Below are positions 33,300 to 44,617 of a stretch of 64,000 nt of DNA, piece after piece. Origin of the DNA: Ascarosepion bandense (Eukaryota > Mollusca > Cephalopoda > Sepiida > Sepiidae); assembly GCA_037127315.1 (NCBI GenBank), contig JBBBDQ010001122.1, positions 7,521,001 through 7,585,000 on the forward strand, in the 5' to 3' direction. The notes under the pieces are model-generated. The model did not search any database and had not been told where the DNA came from. It saw only the letters and a list, made by a program, of their open reading frames with translations. Made by a program: the position numbers and the translations under genes. Within the stretch, counting starts at the first letter, position 1, and the number at the start of each line of letters is the position of its first letter.

Positions 33300-34025
33300 T
33301 AGCCTAATTTGCTTTCAAAAATCTAACTGAATCAGCAAATATTAGAATTTAAAAATTTTTTTTGAGAAACAGAGAATTTTTTTTTTTTAGCACCAAATGA
33401 TTGTAAATAAATGAGTGACATTTTTAGACTAATGATGAAAATAGCTATTTTTCGACATAATCTCTTTCGTTATCAATGCGCATGATTTAGTGAACATTTC
33501 AGTAATCAGAAGTGGACTTTAAAATTTTGATTCTGATTTTTGGAGATCAATTTAAATCATTTTCCACAGGTTGATTATAATAACACAGAAAAAGATTCAG
33601 ATAAGTTTAACAGTCAGGGAGGGACCGTGGGCAGTTCTCTTCTATAAAAGGCAAAATGTGTGGAGGGTAGAGGCTACCCCTTTTCAGTACAGGGTTTGGT
33701 GACTGAAGTTAAAAGCATTCAAAGTAAATGAATTCAGTACATGCAGTATTTTTTTTTATTATCGGAAATGGAGGAGGTGTAAATTTGGCCTTGGAAAAAT
33801 ATTCAACTCCTTCGTAATAATAAAATAAAAAAGTAAAGGAATAGAAAAAAAAAGCAGATAAAATTCAAATACAAATTCCTTTATGTTCAATTAATTGTTG
33901 TGGTGTTTTACAAAAACTATTTAATATTTTTAATAATACTGTTTTTACTTACGAGGCAGTTTTCATACAAGAAACGCACGAATGATTCTTAATGACTTCG
34001 ACTCAGACTTGTACACATTTTTTTT
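33300..34025. other. Unassigned AT-rich DNA
   Basis: No gene seen. 33605-33700 (GGACCGTGGGCAGTTCTC ... TTCAGTACAGGG) is GC-richer but unrecognised. Confidence 0.4.
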
Positions 34026-34029
34026 ATAA

Positions 34030-34189
34030 TCATATCGCACCAAGCAAGGCATTTTACTGCCACTGTTTTGCAAGGGGAATATATAGGAGGAAAATTATGA
34101 AAAAGATTGACAGGTTATAGGGTGTGTCAGGAAGTGGGTAAGAGAAGGATGAGAATACCGATGAGAGTGGAGTGGGCGGAGAAAGGAGC

Positions 34190-34226
<37 letters not shown>

Positions 34227-35105
34227 TGAAGGTTAGTGAGATAAGAGCTGACTACTGATTTACAGTTAAATTCTTGGAGATTATAGCTGTCGGGAAAGCA
34301 AATAAATGGAAGTGCGAGAAAAGAAACTGTTGAAGTAGAACTTGAGTTTACAATATATTGGTTTCACAGTAAAAGGGTGGGACCTAGTTGCTAATCTTGT
34401 GGCTGGAGTAAATTCATATTTAGGGGGCACCAATGAGTTAAGTTCATTGGAGTAGAAGCCGTGAAAGTACTTGTAGAAGAAACAGGGAAGCCACATTGCG
34501 CCGGTGAGAATGTGACTGTATTCGAGCTGCTAAGTCGGTCTCTATTGGAATTTGTCAAGGACACCTACGTGGATTGCAGGAGCAACCGACCAGATATGGC
34601 AGCACTACTCAATGCACGGGCGGATGATAGACTTGTATATGTGCAGGATTGTTTGGGACGGGAAAAACTTCCTGGCCCTACACAGAGAACCGTCTTTCTT
34701 TGCAGCGGGTTTAGCTATGGATTCTATATAGTCATTCTACTTGAGGTCTGTTGTGAGAGTCAACCTGAGGAGGCGCAGTGTTTTGCTTTTAGGGAGACTA
34801 GCCTGATCTATGCTAATGGGAGGGGTAGGAGTGATTGTCTGTAATGGTTAATATATAGCAGCTTCGTTTTGGAAGCATTAAAATTCACGAGCCATTTCTT
34901 ACCCCAGTGCGCCACACATCAGAGGTCCTTTCAATCTCCGCAGTGAGGTTTGCTTTGATCGATGCGAGATTAAACTGTAGTGTCGTCAGCATATATACCT
35001 ACTTGGGATCTTATTACATCTGGGAAATGGCTACAGCTCTTAATCACACTGACTCCGTGATATGATGTCCTTTTTTATAAGGGGCACCTCGGGGTGGTGT
35101 AAAAT
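34030..35105 (-). pseudogene. CR1-like LINE, longer 3' fragment with RT motif
   Basis: The longest copy of the family. On the minus strand it reads from a YADDTTV catalytic block (about 35000) through LRLLRLTLTTDLKWNDYIES, ILHIYKSIIRPCIE and the FTVK...SNS block, to the common UTR tail at 34030-34075. Stops and shifts are scattered. A (GA)n run at 34193-34221 interrupts the UTR. Confidence 0.8.
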
Positions 35106-35116
35106 GTGCAAGTTTG

Positions 35117-35295
35117 TTGTTATGGGGAAATACACCTATTCCTCAGATAATGGGCTCTCCCTCCTATATAAATAAGAGTTAACAGGAAGTTCACAGTTCT
35201 TTAGACTTCTATTTGAGTTCAGTATAACTAGTAGGCAGTTGATATTAGTCGGCAGTTAGTTATACTAAGGAGTCAGCTCTCAGTGGAAGATTGAG
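35117..35295 (+). repeat. Possible solo-LTR remnant
   Basis: Starts TGTTATGGGGAAATACACC, with AATGGGCTCTCCCTCC and TATATAA, and repeated TAGGCAGTTGATATTAGTCG-like words. Similar in style to the Gypsy A LTR start and to 16761. It is cut by Helitron sequence at 35296. Confidence 0.4.
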
Positions 35296-35939
35296 TTTCA
35301 AGGTTGCAGTTCTTAGAATAGTGCAGAAAATCGATAATATATATATATATAAACGGCAAGATGTTTGTGTGCGTGTCTTAAAGTTTTCTATTCAAAAATG
35401 TATTGCTGGTAATAATTTTCCTTCAAAAATGTATATTTTTCTATAAAAATCATTTTTTACGTATACATTTCTATAAAAGTCTTTTTATACTTTAATAGTG
35501 CTTTGGTTCCAATTTGGGAGTTAACTATTTGCCCATAGCTGGGACCCTAACAGGTGCTAACAGGTGTTTGTGTGTCTGTTTATTCGTCTGTATGTCTATA
35601 TTTTTTCAGCCTTTTTATTTTAGTTTTTGCTTCGGATTTGGCTCTAAGTAGGTATAATTGTAGTTCGTAGTCTCGGCCATGATACTATTTACTCAGAGGA
35701 CTTATTTAGCCTTCAAAATTCAGTTTACGACGAAGAAAATTTATTTGATATCGATCCCAGGAAATCAAAATTTGACTTACCTCCATTCATTTTTCTTTCA
35801 GTCTACGGTTTCGCTTTAACTGGAAACAACTATCGCTTTTTAGCCTTTCGAGCCAACGTCCAAAGAGTCTGAGCTCCAGGACTATGGATTAGTTTTAAAG
35901 CTTTCATTACACCCGAGCAACGCCGGGTTATACTGCTAG
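35296..35939 (+). mobile_element. Helitron, 3' part
   Basis: Matches 41205-41484 and 42053-42496, ending CGCCGGGTTATACTGCTAG/T. The 5' half is missing, and a foreign segment is inserted at about 35480-35565. Confidence 0.75.
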
Positions 35940-36009
35940 TCTATTATTAAAAAACAAATTAGGCAATCATAACACCCCCGCTACAACTAATAGGCACGAT
36001 AGACGTAAT

Positions 36010-36530
36010 ACCACACTGGATAAAACATGAAATGGCATGTAAAGACTTTAGATGAAACAGGAAACTTAATCATAAATAGAAAACAAGGGATAAACCTCCA
36101 CTCCTGTGTAAAAGAGTGTGGAAGAATGTAAACCGTGCGATAAACGAACCTATCTACTCGTACTGAGAATAAAAATTAAATAAAATTTCAGAGTATGGCG
36201 GTGACGTTAGAAGTATAGAATTGAATTAGACTTTAGGAGTAACCGGCAACACAGCCCTAAACAGCAAATAATGGACAAACCTCTACTCGTGTTTAAAAGA
36301 CCGGGGAGAAAAGTGAACCTGACGATAGGAAAACCTCTCGACTTTTATTAAGAAAAATATAAAAATAAATAAATAATTAGCAAATACGATTTCAAAGTTT
36401 AGACAGAGATGTTAAAAGTATAGGTCTGAAATAGACTTTAGAAGGAACCCGGAACCCAATCCTAAACAGAAAACAAGGGATTAACCTTAACACCTATTAA
36501 AAAAAAACAAAGTGGACCGTGAACCGGGCT
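36010..36530 (-). repeat. Three decayed CR1-tail units
   Basis: Three roughly 155-bp units with AAACAAGGGATAAACCTCC, GTGTGGA...GTAAACCGTGCGAT and similar words, like the 150-bp LINE tail unit but strongly diverged. Confidence 0.55.
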
Positions 36531-36534
36531 GATA

Positions 36535-36536
<2 letters not shown>

Positions 36537-36595
<59 letters not shown>

Positions 36596-36600
36596 GAGAC
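36537..36600. repeat. (TA)n then (GA)n
   Basis: Dinucleotide runs. No gene or further repeat is seen from 36600 to 37239. Confidence 0.9.
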
Positions 36601-37239
36601 AGAAGGGGAGAGAGAGAGTGTGTGTGTATAAAGTCACTGTCTATTAGTGAAAAATATTGGTTGAGATATTAGTCCAATTCGAATGAGTTCTTCCAATAGA
36701 AGGCCCAAGAGCCACTCAAAATAGTGGGTTGCTTTATTAGGTGTGAGTGATATGAACGTAAGCGACGAAGTAGGAAGTAATGATTGGCGGGTAGATAACA
36801 ACTGATTCTAGATTTGAAGTTAAGATGGCAGTGTTCAGGAAGTACAGCAGTTGTTTTTGGAAATAATCTTTCGAAGTGGGACGTCTTTCCTACCTAAGGA
36901 ATGCATACGGGATGTGGAGGTAACAAGGCGGCTCTTATCTTTGAATATTTGAGCTTGTAGCGCTAAGAAATGGAGCGCACCAGAACACTTGTCATTGGAA
37001 TAGCGACAGGCTTTCGATGATTCGGCTGTAGGAAGTCATCATCTCCCACAATGCCGCGCAAACAATTTTGAAGTATTTCGTGATAGAGTGGTTGTTAGTA
37101 ATGGCGTTTCCTCAAGCAAGACAGAATAAATGTACAAAGACGCAGGATTAACAACATATTTTATTGCCTCGTCAAAACTAAACAGAAAGGACACAAAAAG
37201 AATGAATGAAAATGTTTCCAAAGATAATGTTCAATTTTT

Positions 37240-37545
37240 TAATTTATATAATCATATCACCCCAAGCAAGACAGTCTATTGCCACTGGTGCATAGGAGGA
37301 AAGTTATGAGAAAGAGTGACAGGTTACAGGGCGTATCAGGAAGCGGGTAAGAGAAGGGTTAAGATATTGAGAGTGGAGTGGTCGGAGTAAGGAGCATGAG
37401 AAAGAGGATGCAAGTTAGCAAGATAGGAGAAGACAATTGATTTTATACTTATACTCCTGGAGATTGTAGCTGTCGGGAAGCAAGTGAACGGAAGAGAATT
37501 TTACAGGCGGAAAGTGCGAGAAAAGAAGTTGCTGGAGTAGAATTT
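37240..37545 (-). pseudogene. CR1-like LINE 3' UTR fragment
   Basis: ATCATATCACCCCAAGCAAG tail, then UTR sequence matching 34030-34300. Confidence 0.75.
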
Positions 37546-37549
37546 GCGT

Positions 37550-37557
37550 TTACATTA

Positions 37558-37608
<51 letters not shown>

Positions 37609-38295
37609 CATATATTAATGATATTTACCAAACTTCTCCACTGGAGCGAGACGTGACACAAGGTCTTTTTTAACTTGGAGAGCCCGACCATGCATGTACA
37701 GTCGGGCGAAGGAACAAAAATTCCCCACTCCTCTACCCGCTGGTACCTGGCTCATTTTGTGTCGGTTTGGGACCATAAATCATCTCTCAGTAGCGTCTCT
37801 GTCCTCGAAGATAGAGTGCGGCTCAGTTGTAGCTCCGTCCGCGAGGGCAGAAGTGCATCTGAGAAAAATTACACTGAGTAGATGTCCGGTCCCGGGAAAC
37901 GCGCCACCTCATTGCAGATGAGGGGTGGGCTAGATGTTCATATATTAATTATGCATAGCATGTATATATGAAGTTCTTATGAAAAGGAAATGTATTTTCT
38001 CTGTTGGTTTAATAAAATTATTATATATGCTGCTTGTATATCTATTGCTAGTGATGTCATTAGCTCTCGGTAGATGAGATGACGAAGCATAAGACCTTGT
38101 CTGTCTTGCAGTATTCAGAAGCAGAATCCGATCTGGAGGAAGAAAGAAAAACAAACGTGAGTTTTTTCTTTCTTTTGTTTAACAAGAAAATGTCCTTATC
38201 ACTTACAAAGAGACTCAATATGTATACAGATATATACATATTCTAAGCAATGGTTGAATGACTTATAGTCAAGCGTCCGGCTAATGTACGTCTCT
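37550..38295. other. Microsatellite and GC-richer unassigned block
   Basis: (TA)n(GT)n at 37558-37608. 37640-37930 is GC-richer, with overlapping open frames of 68-75 codons that resemble nothing known to me. It has no second copy in the window. Confidence 0.35.
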
Positions 38296-38314
38296 CTATT
38301 CAGAGCTTTTAGCA

Positions 38315-38692
38315 ATGTCTAATTTCGCTTCTGTGGTGATGACCTTTTTATTCTTCGGAGCATCGACATCAAAAGACGTTACACAACGCTTGAGATTTGT
38401 AATAAAGAGCAATAAGTTTCCACAGATACAACAAAAACGAATGAGAGTGAATACACAACAATCCAATATGGCGTACACGCCACGTCGTATGAACAAATCA
38501 ATTGACACAAGTCGAAACAAGATTAATAGATATTGCGTCTTAACTACGAATCGACGTATATTCGGAATTGTCTTAATTCGAGGACTTGAAGGGGCCTCGG
38601 TGATGCTTATCAAATTGGCCTTGTTCCAAACACAACCGAAGTCCCAAACAATTAAAAATATCAGAAGGTTAAAAGAATGGTTGAAAGAATAA
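38315..38692 (+). CDS. Unrecognised 125-codon open frame
   Basis: Starts MSNFASVVMTFLFFGASTSK and is basic thereafter. A block RRIFGIVLIRGLEGASVMLI is faintly like the LGLVLIRGE end of Sm/LSm proteins, but the preceding Sm motif is not visible. The opposite strand is also open (149 codons), so chance is possible. It may be a retropseudogene or noise. Confidence 0.25.
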   Translation: MSNFASVVMTFLFFGASTSKDVTQRLRFVIKSNKFPQIQQKRMRVNTQQSNMAYTPRRMNKSIDTSRNKINRYCVLTTNRRIFGIVLIRGLEGASVMLIKLALFQTQPKSQTIKNIRRLKEWLKE

Positions 38693-38922
38693 AAGTATTT
38701 TATTTGTGAAATAAGTGAAATTGTATTTACTGAACAGAATAACATAAATGTGTAAGAAGAAAATGTTCATATAGAAAATGCATACAGTTAATTTGTATGA
38801 GTTAAATGTTCAAAGAGAAAATGTAAGTAGTTAAATGTTCCACAGAAATTCAGAGATAATAATTGATAGTAGCGGAATGTGTATATATAGAAAGATTAAA
38901 AAAATTACTAATAAAGTCTGTG

Positions 38923-39379
38923 GGTAAATTTTCGAAGTCATGTAATTAAACTGCAGAATAAACTTTCGACGTAGGCAACAAATTTCGGCCAATTTACTTC
39001 CTTTACTGAAATTTCCGCCTATTTATTTCCTGTATTGAAAAGTAATACTCGTAGAAAAATCGCGTATTACTTTCACTACAGGAAGTAAATAGGCGGAAAT
39101 TTCAGTAAAGGAAGTAAATAGGTCGAAAATAGGCCGAAATTTGTTGCCTCTGCCGAAAGTCATTCAGCAGTTAATTACATGACTGCGTTAGAGTTACGGG
39201 AGACAAAATGAGCGAGATGCGGTTCGATTTTTTCTGGTCGTTCAGATCAATAAAGGTAAATTTCTTCAATAACTAATTGTTGGTTTGAGTTCAGCATATA
39301 CATTTGCACAGAAATAATGCTATTTTGGATAAATTTGAAGTGGAGGAAAAGCCTTCGGGACCTAAAACGAAAATTTTCC
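38923..39379. mobile_element. Short palindromic transposon, 8-bp duplication
   Basis: Ends GGTAAATTTTCG and CGAAAATTTTCC, with AGTCTGTG directly outside both (38915-38922, 39380-39387). The right part matches the right end of the 20354-21965 element (CTGGTCGTT ... GGGACCTAAAACGAAAATTT). The interior is a palindrome of GAAATTT(C/A)...GGAAGTAAATAGG arms around 39060. Non-autonomous relative of that family. Confidence 0.8.
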
Positions 39380-39946
39380 AGTCTGTGTTCTTTTCCTTTT
39401 TATGGCCGGAGAAAAAGTGAAAAGAAAGGTCAAGCAATAAAAGAAATTGTACTTATCGGACTTTAGTTTGTAGGAGTCAGTTGACGTATCTTTTTGTTGT
39501 TGTTGACGGCGTGTGAGTGAAAACGAAGAAAGGAAAATTGGAAGAAGAAGAGAAAAGGAATGTATGTCGACGAGGCATAACAGGGTCGGCATCACGAAAT
39601 TTCTTTCTTACATTGTGACGAGGTCCTTCAGATTACTGCTCCGATCTCGGACTGACGTTTTTGACGGTCACGGGACGTGAATAAGTACTTAGTAGGTCAC
39701 GTTGTGGGATCAAACGACATACCCATTTAAGTGTTAAGAAAATTTGACAGGGGTCATAGACCAATTTGCTATTTTCCATCCAATCAGAATCCAGAATCTT
39801 AATTTTCACATTGGCTTATGAAATTTGCCTTGGTTTGGGTTTTTTCAAAATGTTTTTAGTCGTTCTGATCCATTTTTGCGGGTGTGCAATTTTACTTTTC
39901 GTTTTTTAGTTAATTGCTGGATGATTCGGATTTGTAGCCCATAGAC
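39380..39946. other. Unassigned DNA
   Basis: No supported feature. Confidence 0.4.
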
Positions 39947-40806
39947 TTATTCTATGACCTCTTCGTTACATGTGCTATCCATTTTATTTGTTGCTGCTGT
40001 TGGTTGTCTTCGAGAGATGTGCTTTCTGTTATTTGGCACAGTTCTTCGTCTGTGATTATGTGGCTCCAGTTCACGATGTACGAAGCGATATGCTCCTCGA
40101 TAAGATCTACATACTTTAATCGCTAGAAACCATTCTCTAACCATTGGCTTGAGAAAGCGGTTTTATACAGCAGGCAGTCTAGATATTTTAAAGAGTTTAG
40201 CACATTGCATCCATGTGAAAATTTCAATCTAACGGCACTAAAATAACTCAAATGAACTCCGTGGTGCAGTGGATATTGGCTCGGATCGAGAAATGGAGAA
40301 GCCGAGTTCGAATTCCAGTCGAATTCTTTGCATTCACTTACGCGCAAATACCCTTGGGAAAGGTATTAATCCGTCTCTTCCCTCCAGTTATGGGTTAAAT
40401 AATAGGACGTATTGGGTCCTGTAGCCTTGGTCGGCAACCAGTCTACCGCAGAAAGCAATGGCAACCTACTGCGGGATAATCTTCTGCCCAGTCAGTCATG
40501 TCTCTTTCGAGACATGATCGCCCAAGCGTGTATCGCGCATGGCACTTAACTGACTGACTGAATGGGTCATTGGTGATGGATTTTCTCAAATATTTCAGAC
40601 ACTTGACGAACGTTAGTGTAGCCATCCAGCTGAACAATGGTTTTGATTAAATCTTTTTGGGTGCTTTTTCTCAGTTTCTGGGTCTTTAACCAAATGTCAC
40701 TTCTCTGTCGAACAAGCGTCTTGGCATGTGGTGACCATTTTGCGGATAATATATTAGCCCAACGAAAGTTGCGCTTATATATTTTAATTAGTTTTGTTAA
40801 ATTCAA
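39947..40806 (-). pseudogene. Possible retroelement coding remnant split by a SINE
   Basis: Minus-strand pieces flank the SINE at 40256-40561. The upstream piece (40806-40567) reads TKLIKIYKRNFRWANILSAK ... DLIKTIVQLDGYTNVRQVSE. The downstream piece near 40120-39960 reads ITDEELCQITESTSLED...QQIKWIAHV, which resembles LINE ORF2 tails where KxIKWIGHV is common. The family is uncertain. Confidence 0.3.
40256..40561 (+). mobile_element. tRNA-derived SINE, nearly full length
   Basis: GTGGTGCAGTGGATATTGGC (A box), GAGTTCGAATTCCAG (B box), then the family body and a TTAACTGACTGACTGA end. Good reference copy on the plus strand. Confidence 0.85.
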
Positions 40807-40914
40807 CTGGCATATTCTGTCTATTTAATATGTTTTAGTCCATTTTTCCAGTATTAGAACGAGTTTCTGCACGTTTAAATAAAAGTTGCGAATATACTGT
40901 CCAACTAAAATATA

Positions 40915-41275
40915 TCTAGCTAAACTTATTTATAAATGGAACTTTGTCTGTGTGCGTGTGTGTGTGTCTGTGTGTGTGTGTGTATCCGTTCCCTATAGAC
41001 TCCGAAAGGGCTGAGCCGATTTTCTTGAAAATTTACACAGTTGTACTATAAGCGTCTGCAAGTGTTCTTAGCTAGGTTTTGTGTCGAGGTACCCCCGATA
41101 AATATCGAAAATCAATAATCGAAAAAATCGGGTTATAGAAGGAGTGGTCCGATTTTAATCAAATTTGATACAATCATAGACAAAGACATAAGAAATGATA
41201 TTCAGAAGTTTCAAGGTTGCAGTTCTTAGAATAGTGCAGAAAATCGATAATATATATATGTATAAAAAGGTAAGA

Positions 41276-41330
<55 letters not shown>

Positions 41331-41484
41331 ATCTGTTTGTATGTCCTTTATACAAATCCACAATTTTTATCCGATTCTCACTAAACTTCACACAAATATT
41401 GTTTAAGCTGAGTCTGAGCTCCAGGACCATGGATTAGTTTTAAAGCTTTCATTACACCCGAGCAACGCCGGGCTATACTGCTAG
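40915..41484 (+). mobile_element. Non-autonomous Helitron
   Basis: TCTAGCTAAACTTATTTATA start and CTATACTGCTAG end followed by T. (GT)n lies at 41276-41329. The 3' hairpin CCCGAGCAACGCCGGG lies about 11 nt before CTAG. Confidence 0.8.
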
Positions 41485-41766
41485 TTATTAACATAAAATT
41501 ATTTAGCTATAGACAAAATAATACACAAGACTAACAATAAGAAAAGATGCAAAATACTTAGAGAAATACAACAAAAAAAAACCCCTCAAAATTTGGTCAC
41601 TCTTTATGTAAGATGGCTTCCACCTGGTTGTCGAATATGACCATCGCCAGATATAATTGTTAGAGTTACTTTTAATATAAAACTCTAAAGCGGAAAAAAC
41701 TTTAAAAACCCGTGGAACAATGTTTGCAGATATGAGAAAAATACATTTTTGTTGTCGTTAATTATA

Positions 41767-42496
41767 TCTAAACTTATTTATAAATGGAACTTTGTCTGTG
41801 TGTGTATGTGTGTGTGTGTATGTGTGTGTATCCGTCACTTATAGACTCCGAAACGGCTAAACCGATTTTCTTGAAAATTTACACAGTTGTACTATAAGCG
41901 TCTGCGAGTGTTCTTAGCTAGGTTTTGTGTCGAGGTACCCCCGATAAATATCGAAAATCGATAATCGAAAAAATTGGCTTATAGAAGGAGTGGTCCGATT
42001 TTAATCAAATTTGATACACTCATAGACAAAGACATAAGAAACGATATTCAGAAGTTTCAAGGTTGCAGTTCTTACAATAGTGCAGAAAATCGATAATATA
42101 TATAAAAGGTAAAATGTTTGTGTGTCTCTGTTTATCTGTCTGTATGTCTATTTTTTCAGCCCTTTTATTTTAGTTTTTGCTTCGGATTTGGCTCTAAGTA
42201 GGTATAATTGTAGTTCTTAGTCTAAGCCATGATACCATTTACTCAGAGGACTTATTTAGCCTTCAAAGTTCAGTTTACGACAAAAAAAAAAACAAACTTA
42301 TTTGATATCGATACCAGGAAATCAAAATTTGACTTACATCCATTCATTTTTCTTTCAGTCTATGGTTTCGCTTTAACTGGAAACAACTATTTCTTTTTAG
42401 TCTTTTATGCCAACGTCCAAAGAGTCTGAGCTTCAGGACCATGGATTAGTTTTAAAGCTTTCATTACACCCGAGCAACGCCGGGCTATTCTGCTAG
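41767..42496 (+). mobile_element. Non-autonomous Helitron, full length (730 bp)
   Basis: A/TCTAAACTTATTTATAAATG ... CTATTCTGCTAG/T with the same hairpin. The interior includes a 66-codon open remnant (42229-42429) shared with 26622-26852. Confidence 0.82.
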
Positions 42497-42611
42497 TTTT
42501 TTTTATATAAATTGCATGTTTTTTCAGTCCACCGGCGGTTTTGCAAAATTATCCAGAAATATCACATGAGTATAGTAATAAATATAGGTACATATATAGA
42601 AAGCAGAGCGC

Positions 42612-42834
42612 CGTTAGACGTGGTGTAATGGTTAGTGAGCTTGTCTCGCTAACACAATTAAGACATAGTGATAGTGAGTTCGATTCTCATAGAATGCTCA
42701 CACTTTTGGCTCTGTGCCACATCTAATCTACACTTAGAATGTGTAATGGGTAGCTATAATAATTACAATTGATGAGTAGTGTGTTCAATCCTCACTGGGT
42801 GCCTCAAACCTTAAGCCTTGTGTCGCATCTAAGC
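42612..42834 (+). mobile_element. Second tRNA-like SINE family
   Basis: GACGTGGTGTAATGGTTAG (A box) and GTGAGTTCGATTCTC (B box), then GCTCTGTGCCACATCTAATC. The B-box/tail part recurs at 42775-42834 (GTGTTCAATCCTCACTGGGT ... TTGTGTCGCATCTAAGC). Confidence 0.6.
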
Positions 42835-42849
42835 TCAGAAAATTATTTA

Positions 42850-43400
42850 TCAAAAGCAGGATTGTTCATTAGGATAACAATAATCAAAGAACACTTAGAT
42901 ATTATGACAGTGTATTTATTTCCTTTTTGATTGATTTGGGTACAGATCAATATTTCATGTCCAGATGGCCAATTTGCTTGGGCTACATATTATCTGATCG
43001 ATCAATTACATTCTTATTACTAAACGGCTACGGTGTGATTTCCGTGGAGAGTCCAATGGATTTTTAAATATTTTTCGGCCAGACATTAACCTCAAATCAT
43101 TCATAACATGACGAAGATTGTTGTATATTTCGGTGATGAATTTAGTTTGCAAAAAAGACGATTTCAGACACTTTGTTTTGTCTTTTAGCAATCTGCTTCA
43201 TAAAAAATGTATATATATTTTCTACGAAACTAAAATTGTTTTTCTTGTGCAAAACAGAATCTAAACAGATATGGAAATTTGAACTGACATATTTCTATTT
43301 TGTGGCCAATGAGAGACTTCGAAAAATTACGCTAAATTTTGTTATTTTTTTCAAAAAGTCGAAGTATCATATAAACAGCATGTTTTTCATCTTAAATTAT
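42850..43400. other. Unassigned AT-rich DNA
   Basis: A 61-codon minus-strand frame at 43006-43191 is unrecognised. No other feature. Confidence 0.35.
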
Positions 43401-44035
43401 TAAATAAAAATTAACAAATAGAACCAGTTCTAATCCTTCGAATTTTGTTAGGCACCGTTTTAGTTGATTATTTCCTGAAGTTTTAAACAGGAAAAGAGTG
43501 AAGACAAAGACGAACCAGCTACAGGGGGTGAAAGAGAAAGAGCAAGAGAAGGATATGAACACAGGAGTGAAGACATTTATGAAGGTAGAGAGAAAGGAAA
43601 AGAACAAGATACACGGGGTGATGTAGAAAGAGTGAAGAGAAAGACGAACAAGCTACAGGGGGTGAAAAAGAAAGGGCAAGAGAAGGATATGAACACAGGT
43701 GTGAAGACAGTTACGAAGGTAGAGAGAAAGGAAAAGAACAAGATACACGGGGTGACGTGGAAAGGGTTGGGGTAAAGTGGATAAGAGATGGGAATTGACT
43801 TTGCATTTAATGATGGAGTAGAATTGTCGCCTACATCTGGTTGATTTAACTGTTAAAGGGTGGGATCTAGATGCCAGTCTGGTTGCCTGAGTAAATTCTT
43901 GTGGAGGGGCACCAGTGGCCTAAGTTCGTCAGAGCAGAAGCCATGAAAATATTTATAGAATAGACAGAGGGAAGCCACGTCCCATCAATGAGAAAGTGGT
44001 TGGAGTCAGATGGGTAACCGCTTCGGAATGTCAGG
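43400..44035 (-). pseudogene. CR1-like LINE 3' end with duplicated UTR block
   Basis: Minus-strand coding end at 43800-44030 as in 22561-22880. The UTR (GATACACGGGGTGA...) holds a block of about 126 bp twice, near 43499-43620 and 43625-43746. Confidence 0.75.
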
Positions 44036-44351
44036 GGCTGCAAGTCATACAATAAATTTTATGCAAATATATTCATATTTGGCACAATATGTAGATGACA
44101 AATAATTGTTTTGGTTTGTTTAACATTACAAACAATGTATTTACACAAAACTTAAGTTGTTTTTTTTTTAGATTGTAAGAATGTGGGTGTAAGTACTCTG
44201 TAACAGTTCGCTTTCATCATATTTAGGTTTGATTACAGTTAAAAAGTTGCTTTTGAAAAACAATAAGCATTGCCGAGGAGCAAAGGTAGTTATAATAATA
44301 GTGTTGTCTAAAGAAAGTGTCCTTGTGACACTACATTTTTTCTTTGCGGGT

Positions 44352-44617
44352 CAGTCAGTTAAGTGCCATACGTGATGCATGCTTGGGCGATCATGTCTCG
44401 AAAGAGACATGACTGACTGGGCAGAAGATTATCCCGAAGTAGGTTGCCATTGCTTTCTGCGGTATACTGGTTGCCAGCCAAGGCTATAGAACCCAATCTG
44501 TCCTATTATTTAACCCATAACTGGAGGAAAGAGACAGATTAATACCTTTCCCAATGATATTTATGCGTAACTGAATGCAAAGAATTCAACTGGAATTCGA
44601 ACTCGGCTCCCCGATTT
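44352..44617 (-). mobile_element. tRNA-derived SINE, head truncated
   Basis: CAGTCAGTTAAGTGCCATAC ... GGAATTCGAACTCGGCTCCC. The A box is missing. Confidence 0.82.

Noticed and set aside
43006..43191. 61-codon minus-strand frame with a possible upstream acceptor
   Set aside because: No convincing donor or family; too weak for an exon call.
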